Part shown: positions 25,304 to 34,761 of the stretch, one piece after another
Layout of the letters: the number at the start of each line of letters is the position of its first letter
Position numbering within the stretch: position 1 is the stretch's first letter
NCBI RefSeq assembly: GCF_014083985.1
Contig: NZ_CP046907.1
Span: forward strand, 566,501-630,500
DNA from: Streptomyces sp. SCUT-3
Lineage (GTDB): Bacteria > Actinomycetota > Actinomycetes > Streptomycetales > Streptomycetaceae
DNA: 64,000 nucleotides
Reading direction: 5' to 3'
Program-made: the position numbers and the translations under genes
Notes under the pieces: model-generated
Seen by the model: only the letters and a program-made list of their open reading frames with translations
Told to the model about the DNA's origin: nothing
The model's database searches: none

Positions 25304-26401
25304 GTGAGCGCTCTGTTCGAACCCCTCACCCTGCGGTCGCTGACCTTCCCCAACCGGGTCTGGATGGCCCCGATGTGCCAGTACTCGGCCGCGGCCGACG
25401 GCCCGGAGACCGGAGTGGCCACCGACTGGCACTTCTCCCACCTGGCCGCCCGCGCGGTCGGCGGCGCCGGGCTGATCCTGGCGGAGGCCACCGCGGTCAG
25501 CCCCGAGGGCCGGATCAGCCCCTGGGACCTGGGCCTGTGGAACGAGCGCCAGCAGGAGGCGCTCACCCGCACCACCCGCTTCCTGAAGGAGCAGGGCACG
25601 GTCCCCGGCATCCAGCTCGCCCACGCCGGGCGCAAGGCCTCGACCGACGCCCCGTGGCGCGGCGGGAAGCCCCTGGCCGCCGGCGAGGGCGGCTGGGAGA
25701 CCGTCGCTCCCGGCCCGCTGCCGTACTCCGACCGCCACCCGGTTCCGCACGGGCTGACCGCGGAGGGGATCCGCAAGGTCGTGCGGGACTTCGCCGACGC
25801 GGCCCGGCGCGCGCTGGCCGCCGGCTTCGAGGTGGTCGAGGTGCACGGCGCCCACGGCTACCTCCTCGGCCAGTTCCTCTCCCCCCACAGCAACCACCGC
25901 ACCGACGAGTACGGCGGCTCCTTCGAGAACCGCACCCGCCTGGCGCTCGAGGTCGTGGACGCGGTGCGCGCCGTGTGGCCCGAGGAGCTCCCGGTCCTCT
26001 TCCGCGTCTCCGCCACCGACTGGCTGAGCGAGAACGAGGACGACCCGCGCGAGGGGTGGACGGTCGAGGACACGGTGCGGCTGTCCAAGGAGTTGATCGC
26101 GCACGGCGTGGACCTGCTGGACGTCTCCTCCGGCGGCAACGCCCCCCGCGCCCGGATCACCACGGGCCCCGGGTACCAGGTGCCGTTCGCGACCGCGGTC
26201 AGGGAGGCCACCGGCCTGCCGGTGGGCGCCGTGGGCGAGATCACCGACGCCCGCCAGGCGGAGGAGATCGTCGCCGGCGGGCGGGCCGACGCGGTCCTGC
26301 TCGGCCGCGAACTGCTGCGCGACCCGTACTGGCCGCGGCACGCCGCGTCCGCGCTCGGCGCCGCCCCGGGCTGGCCGGAGCAGTATCACTGGGCCGTGTG
26401 A
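25304..26401 (+). CDS. NADH:flavin oxidoreductase, Old Yellow Enzyme (YqjM type)
   Basis: 365-residue TIM-barrel FMN ene-reductase. The YqjM-class cysteine is in MAPMCQYSA (C25 or so); the substrate-binding His pair region is HAGRKAS; FMN/active-site blocks include VEVHGAHGYLLGQFLSP, NHRTDEYGGSFENRTR and the C-terminal ADAVLLGRELLRDPYWP. These enzymes reduce activated C=C bonds of electrophiles. GTG at 25304 follows CGGAGAG. Controlled by the divergent ArsR regulator through two dyads, consistent with an electrophile-response unit. Confidence 0.95.
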   Translation: MSALFEPLTLRSLTFPNRVWMAPMCQYSAAADGPETGVATDWHFSHLAARAVGGAGLILAEATAVSPEGRISPWDLGLWNERQQEALTRTTRFLKEQGTVPGIQLAHAGRKASTDAPWRGGKPLAAGEGGWETVAPGPLPYSDRHPVPHGLTAEGIRKVVRDFADAARRALAAGFEVVEVHGAHGYLLGQFLSPHSNHRTDEYGGSFENRTRLALEVVDAVRAVWPEELPVLFRVSATDWLSENEDDPREGWTVEDTVRLSKELIAHGVDLLDVSSGGNAPRARITTGPGYQVPFATAVREATGLPVGAVGEITDARQAEEIVAGGRADAVLLGRELLRDPYWPRHAASALGAAPGWPEQYHWAV

Positions 26402-26496
26402 CCTGCACGGATCGTCACCTGCGGGCCACTGTCAGTGCCACCGGGCAGACTCGTGTGACGCCGGACACACTCCGACGTCACGGAAGGTGGCAGACC

Positions 26497-27588
26497 ATGA
26501 ACGACGTCCTGCTGGCGATCGGCACGCGCAAGGGCCTGTTCCTCGGGAGACGGGGCCGGGGCGCCGGGGGCTGGGAGCTCACCGGCCCCCACTTCCCGAT
26601 GCAGGCCGTGTACTCCGTCGGCATCGACACCCGGACCTCGCCGCCCCGGCTGCTCGTGGGGGCGGACAGCCCGCACTGGGGGCCCTCGGTGTTCACCTCC
26701 GACGACCTGGGGGCGACCTGGGACGAGCCCGCCCGCCCCGCGGTGCGCTTCCCCGAGCACACCGGCACCTCCCTGGAACGGGTGTGGCAGCTGCAGCCGG
26801 CCGGCCCCGAGGCCCCCGGCGTGGTGTACGCGGGCACCGAGCCGGGCGCGCTGTTCCGCTCCGAGGACGGCGGCCGGTCGTTCTCCCTGGTCGACGCCCT
26901 GTGGGAGCACCCGCAGCGGAAGCACTGGGCGGCCGGGTACGGCGGCCAGGCGGTGCACACCGTGCTCCCCGACCCGCGGGACGCCGACGCCGTGACGGTC
27001 GCCGTATCGACGGGCGGCGTCTACCGCACCCACGACGGCGGCCGCAGCTGGGCGCCGTCCAACACCGGCGTGCGCGCGGACTTCCTGCCCGGCCCGTCCC
27101 CCGAGTTCGGGCAGTGCGTGCACAAGGTCGCCCGGGACACCGCCGATCCCGACCTGCTCTACCTGCAGAACCACGGCGGCGTCTACCGCAGCCGGGACGC
27201 CGGGGCCTCCTGGCAGCCGGCCGACGGCGGCCTGCCCGCCGACTTCGGCTTCCCCGTCCTCTCCCACCCGCGCCGCGGCGGTGTCGCCTACCTCTTCCCC
27301 CTGTCCGCGGACGACTCGCGCTTCCCCGCGGACCGGCGCTGCCGGCTCTACCGCACCGAGGACGCGGGGGCGTCCTGGTCCCCGCTGGACGCCGGGCTCC
27401 CGGAGGACGACCACTACGGGGCCGTGCTGCGCGACGCCCTGTGCAGCGACGGGCTCGACCCGGCCGGCATCTACTTCGGCAACCGCAACGGCGAGGTGTT
27501 CGCCGGCACCGACGACGGCGAGAACTGGAGCACGGTGGCCCGGCACCTGCCGGACGTGCTGTGCGTGCGGGCGACGGCGGTAGAGTAA
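26497..27588 (+). CDS. BNR/Asp-box beta-propeller protein
   Basis: 363-residue cytosolic protein made of Asp-box repeats (S/TxDxGxxW): TSDDLGATW, RSEDGGRSF, RTHDGGRSW, RSRDAGASW, RTEDAGASW and GTDDGENW, spaced as in a six- or seven-bladed propeller. Such folds occur in sialidases and photosystem assembly factors; no sialidase Arg triad is evident, so the enzyme role is doubtful. ATG at 26497 has GGAAGGTGG upstream. The -10 box of the downstream ung gene overlaps its stop. Confidence 0.85.
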   Translation: MNDVLLAIGTRKGLFLGRRGRGAGGWELTGPHFPMQAVYSVGIDTRTSPPRLLVGADSPHWGPSVFTSDDLGATWDEPARPAVRFPEHTGTSLERVWQLQPAGPEAPGVVYAGTEPGALFRSEDGGRSFSLVDALWEHPQRKHWAAGYGGQAVHTVLPDPRDADAVTVAVSTGGVYRTHDGGRSWAPSNTGVRADFLPGPSPEFGQCVHKVARDTADPDLLYLQNHGGVYRSRDAGASWQPADGGLPADFGFPVLSHPRRGGVAYLFPLSADDSRFPADRRCRLYRTEDAGASWSPLDAGLPEDDHYGAVLRDALCSDGLDPAGIYFGNRNGEVFAGTDDGENWSTVARHLPDVLCVRATAVE

Positions 27589-27594
27589 CCGTCC

Positions 27595-28272
27595 GTGGCT
27601 GCACGACCGTTGAACGAGATCGTCGAGGCGGGCTGGGCGAAGGCCCTGGAGCCGGTCGCCGGACGCATATCCGCCATGGGCGACTTCCTGCGGGCGGAGA
27701 TCGCCGCCGGGCGCACCTACCTGCCCGCCGGGCCGAACGTCCTGCGCGCCTTCCAACAGCCCTTCGACGACGTCAAGGTGCTGATCGTCGGCCAGGACCC
27801 GTACCCCACGCCGGGGCACGCGGTCGGGCTGAGCTTCTCCGTCGCCCCCGAGGTCCGTCCGCTCCCCGGCAGCCTGGTGAACATCTTCCGCGAGTACAGC
27901 GCGGACCTGGGCCTGCCCGCCCCCTCCAACGGCGACCTCACCCCGTGGACCCGCCAGGGGGTGCTGCTGCTCAACCGGGCCCTGACCACCGCCCCGCGCA
28001 AGCCGGACGCGCACCGGGGCAAGGGCTGGGAGGAGGTCACCGAGCAGGCCGTCCGGGCCCTGGCCGACCGCGGGAAGCCACTGGTGGCGGTGTTGTGGGG
28101 GCGCAACGCCCGCAACCTGCGGCCGCTGCTGCAGGCGTTCCCCGCGGTGGAGTCCGCGCACCCCTCACCGATGTCGGCCGATCGCGGCTTCTTCGGCTCC
28201 CGCCCCTTCAGCCGGGTCAACGACCTGCTGGCCCGGCAGGGCGCGGACCCCGTCGACTGGCGGCTGCCCTGA
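27595..28272 (+). CDS. ung: uracil-DNA glycosylase (family 1)
   Basis: 225-residue UDG that excises uracil from DNA in base-excision repair. Motifs: GQDPYP at 66-71 with catalytic D68, LLLN at 124-127, and HPSP at 189-192 with H189 in the intercalation loop. GTG at 27595 lies 8 bases after TAGAGT (27581-27586), so it appears leaderless with its own promoter inside the end of the propeller gene. Ends at a short hairpin. Confidence 0.96.
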   Translation: MAARPLNEIVEAGWAKALEPVAGRISAMGDFLRAEIAAGRTYLPAGPNVLRAFQQPFDDVKVLIVGQDPYPTPGHAVGLSFSVAPEVRPLPGSLVNIFREYSADLGLPAPSNGDLTPWTRQGVLLLNRALTTAPRKPDAHRGKGWEEVTEQAVRALADRGKPLVAVLWGRNARNLRPLLQAFPAVESAHPSPMSADRGFFGSRPFSRVNDLLARQGADPVDWRLP

Positions 28273-28282
28273 ACGGCCCGCG

Positions 28283-28299
28283 GCGTCCCGGAGGGACGC
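28283..28299 (+). terminator. terminator after ung
   Basis: GCGTCCC-GGA-GGGACGC, a perfect 7-bp stem with a 3-base loop, 10 bases after the stop. Confidence 0.5.
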
Positions 28300-28330
28300 G
28301 ACCGCGCCCCGGACGGTTAGGCTGCCGCGC

Positions 28331-29443
28331 GTGACACAGTCGAACACTCCTGCGGGCTGGTATCCCGACCCCTACGGCTCGCCCGGCCTGCGCTGGTGGG
28401 ACGGCTCCCGGTGGACCCCGCACACCCACGCCGGGGACGCCCCGCAGCAGGCCGCGGGCACCCCCGTCCCGGAGCAGCACCGGCCCCCCGCCGAGCCGGC
28501 CCCCGGGCAGCACGCCCCCGCACCCGGGCCGCAGGCGCCCGGGCCGCACTCCCCCACGCCCGAACAGCACGCCCCCGCGCAGCACTACCCCGCGGCACAG
28601 GGCCCCTCGCAGGCCCCCGGGCAGGGCCCCTCCGGCCCGTACCCGCAGGCGCCGCAGCACATCCCGTCGGCGCCGTCCTCCACGCCCCCCTACGGCCACC
28701 CGCAGCAGGCGCACGTCCCCGGGCAGGCCCCGCAGGGCGGGGACAACCCCTGGGAGCTCGGGGTCGACGGCGGCCACGACCCCTCCCGCATCCAGCGGCA
28801 GGTCCAGCAGCAGGCCGGGGTCGCCCCCGCGGGCACGGGCGGCGGCACGCTGTTCACCGAACCGGTCCTGGTGGTGAACCAGAAGGCCAAGCTCATCGAG
28901 CTGAGCAACGAGTACGGCGTCTTCGACCAGGCGGGCCGCACCATCGGCACGGTGGCCGAGATCGGCCAGAGCACGGCCCGCAAGGTGCTGCGCTTCGTCA
29001 GCAGCGTCGACCAGTTCATGACCCACCGCTACGAGGTGCGCGACGCGCACGGGCAGGTCGCCCTGCACCTGACCCGGCCGGCGAAGTTCATGAAGTCCCG
29101 GATGCTGGTGGCCCGCGCCGACGGCACGCAGGTCGGCGAGATCGCCCAGCAGAACGTCATCGGGAAGATCAACTTCGCCTTCCTCGTCGACGGGCAGCAG
29201 ATCGGCGCGATCAGGGCCGAGAACTGGCGCGCCTGGAACTTCGCGATCGTCGACCACAACGACGTCGAGGTCGCCCGGATCACCAAGACCTGGGAGGGCC
29301 TGGCCAAGACGCTGTTCACCACCGCGGACAACTACGTCCTGCAGATCCACCACCGGCTACCCGACCCGCTGCTCAGCATGGTCGTGGCGTCCGCCCTCAC
29401 CGTGGACACCGCGCTCAAGCAGGACAGCAGAGGGTTCGGCTGA
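28331..29443 (+). CDS. DUF2510 - phospholipid-scramblase-like protein
   Basis: 370-residue protein. Residues 8-38 are a DUF2510 module (AGWYPDPYGSPGLRWWDG, then RWTPHTH), a short WW-like motif common in actinobacterial membrane proteins. Residues 40-165 are a Pro/Gln/His-rich disordered linker. Residues 175-370 match the scramblase/LURP-one fold (LFTEPVLVVNQKAKLIEL, VLRFVSSVDQFMTHRYEVRD, VVASALTVDTALKQD) with a hydrophobic C-terminal helix. GTG at 28331 is 7 bases after TAGGCT (28318-28323): leaderless. The role in bacteria is unknown. Confidence 0.85.
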   Translation: MTQSNTPAGWYPDPYGSPGLRWWDGSRWTPHTHAGDAPQQAAGTPVPEQHRPPAEPAPGQHAPAPGPQAPGPHSPTPEQHAPAQHYPAAQGPSQAPGQGPSGPYPQAPQHIPSAPSSTPPYGHPQQAHVPGQAPQGGDNPWELGVDGGHDPSRIQRQVQQQAGVAPAGTGGGTLFTEPVLVVNQKAKLIELSNEYGVFDQAGRTIGTVAEIGQSTARKVLRFVSSVDQFMTHRYEVRDAHGQVALHLTRPAKFMKSRMLVARADGTQVGEIAQQNVIGKINFAFLVDGQQIGAIRAENWRAWNFAIVDHNDVEVARITKTWEGLAKTLFTTADNYVLQIHHRLPDPLLSMVVASALTVDTALKQDSRGFG

Positions 29444-29447
29444 TCCC

Positions 29448-30500
29448 GTGGCCGCCCCCGCGCCGGACCCCCGCCCCCGGCGGGGCGAGGACGGCTGGGT
29501 CCTCGGGGTCGACTCCGGCGGCTCCGGCCTGAGGATCGCCGTCGCCCGGGCCGCCGGGGGGCGGGTCGCCGCCCCGGCCCGGGTGGTGCGCGCCGCCCCG
29601 GTGCGCACCGGCCCCCGCGGGATCGACGCGGACCACCTGCTGCGCACCCTGGTCCCGGCGGCCCGGTCCCTGCTCGGCCCGGCCGGCGCCGGGGAGGGCG
29701 GGAACGCCGCCGCGGGCGGCGGCCCGGCGGGCGGGCTCGTCGCGGCGGCCGTGGGCGCGGCCGGCATGGCCGGCCTGGGCGAGGAGCTGCGGGCCGAACT
29801 GCCGGGCGCGCTGGAGGAGGCGCTGGGGGTGCGCCGCCTGGCGCTGGCCGCTGACGCGGTGACCGCCTACGCGGGCGCTCTGGGGGTGCGCCCCGGGGTG
29901 GTGGTGGCCGCCGGCACGGGGGCGATCGCCCTCGGCACCGACCTGCGCTCCGGCTGGCGGCGGGCGGACGGCTGGGGCCACCTGCTCGGTGACTGCGGCA
30001 GCGGCGCCTGGATCGGCCGGGCGGGGCTGGAGGCCGCGCTGCGCGCCCACGACGGCCGCGCGGGCGGCTCGCCGGCCCTGCTGGAGAGGCTGCGGGAGCG
30101 CTTCGGGGCTCCCGGGAGCCTGCCGGCCGCGCTCTACCCGCGCAGCGACCGGCCCGCGGTCCTCGCCTCGTTCGCCCCGGACGTTGCCGGGTGCGCGGAC
30201 CTGGACCCGGTGGCCGCCGCGATCATGGAACGGGCGGCCCGGCACCTGCTGGAGGCGGCCGCCGCGGCCCGCCCGCCGGGGCCGGAGTGCGCGGTCGCCT
30301 TCACCGGCGGCCTGCTGCGGCTGGGCCCCGCGCTGCTCGTCCCGCTGGGCGCGCTGTTCCAGGAGTTCCTGCCGGACGCGGTCCCGGTGGCGGCCGGCGG
30401 CGACCCTCTCGACGGGGCCCTGCGAATCGCCGCGACGCTGTCCTCCGGAGGCCCCGCCCTGCCGGACGATCCCCTGCTGCTGCGCGTCGTGGCCGGCTGA
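29448..30500 (+). CDS. BadF/BcrA-type sugar kinase (N-acetylglucosamine kinase-like)
   Basis: 350-residue ASKHA ATPase. Phosphate 1 motif GVDSGGSGLRIAVA near residue 20, AGTGAIALGTDL and the GWGHLLGDCGSGAWIG adenosine/sugar region near 170 are those of N-acetylglucosamine kinases, which recycle cell-wall amino sugars. The start GTG lies 4 bases after the scramblase gene's stop, so the two are probably cotranscribed. The Ala/Gly-rich insert near residue 85 is low complexity. Confidence 0.88.
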   Translation: MAAPAPDPRPRRGEDGWVLGVDSGGSGLRIAVARAAGGRVAAPARVVRAAPVRTGPRGIDADHLLRTLVPAARSLLGPAGAGEGGNAAAGGGPAGGLVAAAVGAAGMAGLGEELRAELPGALEEALGVRRLALAADAVTAYAGALGVRPGVVVAAGTGAIALGTDLRSGWRRADGWGHLLGDCGSGAWIGRAGLEAALRAHDGRAGGSPALLERLRERFGAPGSLPAALYPRSDRPAVLASFAPDVAGCADLDPVAAAIMERAARHLLEAAAAARPPGPECAVAFTGGLLRLGPALLVPLGALFQEFLPDAVPVAAGGDPLDGALRIAATLSSGGPALPDDPLLLRVVAG

Positions 30501-30642
30501 CGCCGCGGCCGGGCGACCCGCGACCCGCGCCAACCACCCCGAACGGCACCGCCCTTCCGCAAAAAGGACGGACCGGGAGGGTTGCCCCGCACGAGCACCC
30601 GGCCGCGCACCGCCGCACCCGGAACCGTTAGCATGCGACGCC

Positions 30643-31533
30643 ATGAGTTCTGCTGCTGACGCATCCGGCCTGCCTGTGCGCATGCCGCGTCCCCGCCAAC
30701 CCGGACGGCACCGCCGGCCCGAGCCGCTGTCCGCGCCGCAGGGCGCTCCCGCGCTGGTCCTCGCCGTGCCCGGGGCGCCCACCTCGGCGACGCGCGGCCT
30801 CGCGGAAGAGGTCGTCAGCATCGCCCGTTCCGAACTGATCGGCCTCGACGCCCGCATCGGCTTCCTCGACGCCGAGCCCGGCGGCGACCCCGTCTTCGAC
30901 GAGTACCCCTCGCTGCACGACGTGCTGGCCAGGGCTGCCGCCGACCGCGAGGGCGACGGCCCCGCGGCCGTCGTCGTGCCGCTGCTGGCCGGCCCGGAGG
31001 CGTCGATCATGCGGCGCGTCCGGCAGACCATCATGGACAGCCGCAGCGCGGCAGAGCTGACCGATGTACTGGGCCCGCACCCGCTGCTCGCGGAGGCGCT
31101 GCACGTGCGCCTGTCCGAGGCCGGACTGGCCCGCGCGGACCGGGCGCGGCTGTTCACCGTCAACACCACGGCGGACGGCATCGTCCTGGCCACCGTCGGC
31201 GGCGAGGAGGCGGTGCAGGCCGCCGGCGTGACCGGACTGCTGCTGGCCGCGCGACTGGCCGTCCCGGTGATGGCCGCCGCCCTGGACATCGACGGCTCGA
31301 TCGCGGGCACCGCCGAGCAGCTGCGGGCCTCCGGGTCGCAGCAGCTGGCCGTGGCCCCGTACCTGATCGGCCCGGAGATCGCCCCCGAACTGCTGGTCGC
31401 GGCCGCCGAGGAGGCGGGCTGCCCCGGTGCGGAGCCCCTCGGCTCCTACCTCACCGTGGGCAAGCTGGTGATCTCCCGCTACTCGGCCGCGCTCGGCCTG
31501 CCCCAGGACCGCCAGGGCATGCCCGTCCGCTGA
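30643..31533 (+). CDS. CbiX/sirohydrochlorin-chelatase-like protein
   Basis: 296-residue protein with two CbiX-like halves (LVLAVPGAPTSATRGLAEEV..., and GVTGLLLAARLAVPVMAAA followed by QLAVAPYLIGPEI). CbiX enzymes insert cobalt or iron into sirohydrochlorin. The usual active-site His of the first half (GHGSR) is absent here, replaced by PGAPTS, so catalysis is doubtful and the protein may be a binding or regulatory homologue. ATG at 30643 follows TAGCAT (30629-30634) by 8 bases: leaderless. Ends at a strong bidirectional hairpin. Confidence 0.75.
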   Translation: MSSAADASGLPVRMPRPRQPGRHRRPEPLSAPQGAPALVLAVPGAPTSATRGLAEEVVSIARSELIGLDARIGFLDAEPGGDPVFDEYPSLHDVLARAAADREGDGPAAVVVPLLAGPEASIMRRVRQTIMDSRSAAELTDVLGPHPLLAEALHVRLSEAGLARADRARLFTVNTTADGIVLATVGGEEAVQAAGVTGLLLAARLAVPVMAAALDIDGSIAGTAEQLRASGSQQLAVAPYLIGPEIAPELLVAAAEEAGCPGAEPLGSYLTVGKLVISRYSAALGLPQDRQGMPVR

Positions 31534-31601
31534 CCCGAACCCCTCCTGCCCGCCGGACGGCCGCGCCGGACGGCCGGGAGGGAACGGGAGCGGACGGAGC
31601 C

Positions 31602-31631
31602 GGACGTGCCGGACCGCGGTCCGGCACGTCC
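31602..31631. terminator. bidirectional hairpin between CbiX-like and lactonase genes
   Basis: Perfect inverted repeat with 14-base arms (31602-31615 and 31618-31631); the innermost pairs open to form the loop. It lies between convergent genes. Confidence 0.75.
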
Positions 31632-31660
31632 ACGCGTCACCGCCTCCACGCGTCACCGCC

Positions 31661-31702
31661 CGTGCGGTGCCGTTCCGTGCGGTGCCGTTCCGTGCGGTGC
31701 CG
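31661..31702. repeat. 15-bp tandem repeat, 2.8 copies
   Basis: CGTGCGGTGCCGTTC twice exactly and a third partial copy, just beyond the lactonase 3' end. Confidence 0.75.
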
Positions 31703-31708
31703 CGCGTG

Positions 31709-32760
31709 TCATCGCCCGCGTGCCAGGAGCACGCAGGAGGCTGCGGCCACCGGCAGGCTCCCGGACCTGACGGGCACCCGCTGCCGGGGTCCACGTCGAA
31801 CCACGTCACGTCCCCCGAGTGCTCGTTGGCCGCGTACAGGCGGTTCGCGGGGGCGTCCAGCACCAGGTGGCGGGGCCACCTGCCCCCGCAGGGGACCTCC
31901 GTGCGCAGCACCGGCCGCTCGCCGCCGTCCTCCAGGTCCAGCACCGCGACGGTGTCCCGGCCCCTGACCGCGGCCCAGGCCGTCCGCCCGTGGGGTGCGA
32001 CGACCAGTTCCGAGGGGTAGGGGCGCGGTCCGCCTCCCCCGGCGGGCACCAGGGCGGTCTCGCCGGCCCGCTCCAGCTCGCCGAGCCGGGGGTCCCAGCG
32101 GCACACGGTCACCACCGGCTCGAGCTCGTTCACCACGTACAGCAGTCGTCCGTTCGGGTGAAAGGTGAGGTGCCGGGGGCCGATGCCCGGCCGGAGCCGT
32201 AGCTCGCCGTGGTGGCGCAGCACGCCCCGCGCCGGGTCGAGCGCGGACACGCGGACCGTGTCGGTGCCCAGGTCCGCGGAGAGGATCCACCGGCCGTCCG
32301 GGTCGGGCAGGACCATGTGGACGTGCGGCCCCTCCTGCCGCTCCGCGTCGGGCCCGGAGCCGGAGTACCGGACCGTGCGGGCGGGCCCGCCGACGGAGCC
32401 GTCGGCCAGCAGCGGGAGGACCGTGACGCTGCCGGAGCCGTAGTCGGCGGTCAGCAGGTGCCTGCCGCCGGGCGCGAGCGCCAGGTGGGTCGGCCCGCCG
32501 CCCGCCGGCACGACGGGGCCCAGGGGCTCGGGGGCCCCCGCCGCCGTCGTCCGCAGCGCCGCCGCCCCGCCGTCGGCGGTCTCGCTGACCGCGTAGAGCG
32601 TCCGGCCGTCGCCGGAGAGCGCGAGGAAGGAGGGGTCGGGGACCGCGTCCGTGGCCGCCGGGGCGGTCAGCGCCCCGGTCCGCGGGTCGAGGTCGACGGC
32701 GGTGACGCCCGCGCCTCCCGCCGAGGTGAACGATCCGATGTACGCCCGCGCCTGCGTCAT
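31709..32760 (-). pseudogene. lactonase family beta-propeller (6-phosphogluconolactonase type), 3' frameshift
   Basis: Seven-bladed propeller lactonase (PF10282): MTQARAYIGSFTSAGG start, blade motifs such as GGPTHLALAPGGRHLLTADY, GPHVHMVLPDPDGRW and GIGPRHLTFHPNGR, and RWPRHLVLDAPANRLYAANE near the end. The frame breaks near 31777-31779: adding one G to the GGG run restores VPVRSGSLPVAAASCVLLAR and a stop at 31709. As written, the frame runs on antisense through the neighbouring gene to 30628. About 330 of 350 residues are intact. ATG at 32760 has GAGGGGG upstream. Confidence 0.8.
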
Positions 32761-32824
32761 CGCGGTGCCCCCTCGTGCCGGTCGGCCGTCGTGTGTCCGG
32801 ACGACAGTACCGGGCGCGGGCCGC

Positions 32825-34523
32825 TCAGGCAGCGGGACGGGCGCCCGGGGCGCTGAGCACGGGGCCCTCCAGCCCGGCCAGGGCGTCCTCGAGCCCGTGC
32901 AGGTGGGCGAGGACCTGCTCGGCGTGCGGAGCGCGTCCTCCCCCGCGGCCCCCGCGGCCCTCCGGCGCCGCCACGGACACCGGTACCGGCACCGGCACCG
33001 CGGTGCGCCCGCGCGCCGACCCCGAGCCCGGCACCGCCCCCGGTCCCGGCTCCAGCAGCCGCCGGACTGCGTGCTCCACGCGGGAGAAGGCCGCGGTGAG
33101 CCGCTCGTCGTGCGAGGCCACCGGGTCGGCGACGACCTCGGCGAGGCCGCGCACCTGCACCGCGCACGCGTCCAGGAGTTCCAGCACCCGGCGCGCCCGC
33201 GCCTTGCGGGCCCGCAGCGGGCTGAGCGGGTGGACCAGCGGTGCCAGGGCCAGCCGCACCTGGCCGAGCAGCAGTTCCAGTTCCTCCACGTGCCGGGCCG
33301 GGTCCGCCCCTCCGGTGCCGGACAGCCGGCGGGAGGCGTCGGCGGTGAACGCCCGGACCGCCCGCAGCGCCTGCTCGATCCGGGCGTGGGTGAGGGCGTG
33401 CGTGGTGTTGGGCAGCACGGTCAGGGCCGCGGTCACGGCCGCCGCCGCGCCGATCGCGGTCTCCTGCAGGCGCAGCACCAGCAGCCCCGGGTGGAGGACG
33501 CCCAGCAGCCCGTACAGGAGGCCGACCATGACGGTGACGCAGAAGATCATCCAGCTGTAGGAGACCGGTGCGGTGTAGAAGATCCCGAAGACGCAGAGCG
33601 CGACGACGGCCGCGGTGGGCCCGGGCGCGCCGTCGACGGGGAGCGCGACGGCGAGGCCGGCGACGATCCCGCACACCGTGCCGACGATCCGCCGGAAGCC
33701 CCTCACCAGGGTCTCCCCCGGAGGAGGTGTTGACGAAGACCCACCAGGCGGTGCCGACCGCCCAGTACCAGCGCTCGTGGGAGACCGCCTGGCCGATCGC
33801 GAGGGCGGCCGCGGCCGCGACGGCGGCCTGCACGGCCTGCCGGGTGGTGGGGCGGGCCGCGCCGCGCGGCTGCGGGCCGGCCGCGGGGAGCACGGCCGCG
33901 GGGGCGGGGGCGCGCCTCTCGAAGCACAGCAGGCCGAAGCGTACGGCGGCGGCGCAGAGCAGGCCGGCCGACACCGCCGCGCACAGTTCGGCCGACGGCC
34001 TCGGGGAGACCTCCAGGAACTGGGCGAGGAAGTACATCATGAAGGCGAACACGCCCAGGGCGTGCCCGCGGGGCCCCCATCGGCGGGCGTACACGCCGCC
34101 GAGGACGACCGCGACGAACGCCGCGTCCCGGGCCGCGGGCAGGTCGTGCAGCGCGGCGGCCAGGGCCAGCACGGGGAACCCGGCCACCGGGAGGAGGGCG
34201 GTGGTGACCGCCTGGTCCCGCACCCGGGCGTCCGCGACGGTGAACAGGGCAAGCAGGGCGGCGAGGCCGCCCGCGACGACGGCGTCCACCGGAGCCCCGG
34301 CCGCCGTGCAGACGCCGACGGCCAGGCCGACGCCGAGCACGGCGCGCAGGGCGGTGCGCAGGCGCAGCAGACCGGGGTCGGGCGCCACCAACCGTGCGGC
34401 CGGCGCCCCGGCCCGGGGCACCCTCCCGGCCCTCGCCGCCCTCCCGGCCCTCGCCGCCGGCCCGGTCTTCGCCGCCGCCCGTGTCCGCAGTCGGCCCACG
34501 CGCCCCTCCCTCGTGTCGGTCAT
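32825..34523 (-). pseudogene. FUSC-family aromatic acid / efflux protein, frameshifted
   Basis: Would encode about 565 residues of a fusaric-acid-resistance type membrane protein (FUSC). The N-terminal half has several helices (LRAVLGVGLAVGVCTAAGAP, AVVAGGLAALLALFTVA); the second FUSC domain follows (VGTVCGIVAGLAVALPVDGA, then YSWMIFCVTVMVGLLYG). A run of five G at 33715-33719 (minus strand) breaks the frame after NTSSGG; with four G it reads NTSSGETLVRGFRRIVGT. ATG at 34523 is the best start but lacks a clear ribosome site. Divergent from an Lrp-type regulator, which may control it. Confidence 0.78.
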
Positions 34524-34761
34524 CGGTGCTGTCGGTGTGGTCGGTGCCGTGGCCGGCCGCCGGTGCGGGCAGGGCCGGGCACGGGAAAAGGCGCTGCGGG
34601 GAACGGGTCCGGCTCCTTTGCCGCCCGTCGCAGCCCAGCGCAACGCCTTGGTCGCCCAATGAGAGCATCCGCTGCCCCAGTGGCTCAACAGGCCGGTCGC
34701 CCGGTGGGCCATTGGTACAGTCGGTGAACCGGAGGGCGACTCACGAGGAGGCCAGTGGCCC

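Noticed and set aside
30628-32760. A 710-residue fusion of lactonase with a novel C-terminal domain
   Set aside because: The extra 380 residues are antisense to a well-supported gene, and one base restores the normal family C-terminus.
34524-34761. Specific Lrp operator in the FUSC/Lrp gap
   Set aside because: Several CCAAT/ATTGG-like words occur but no single convincing palindrome stands out.
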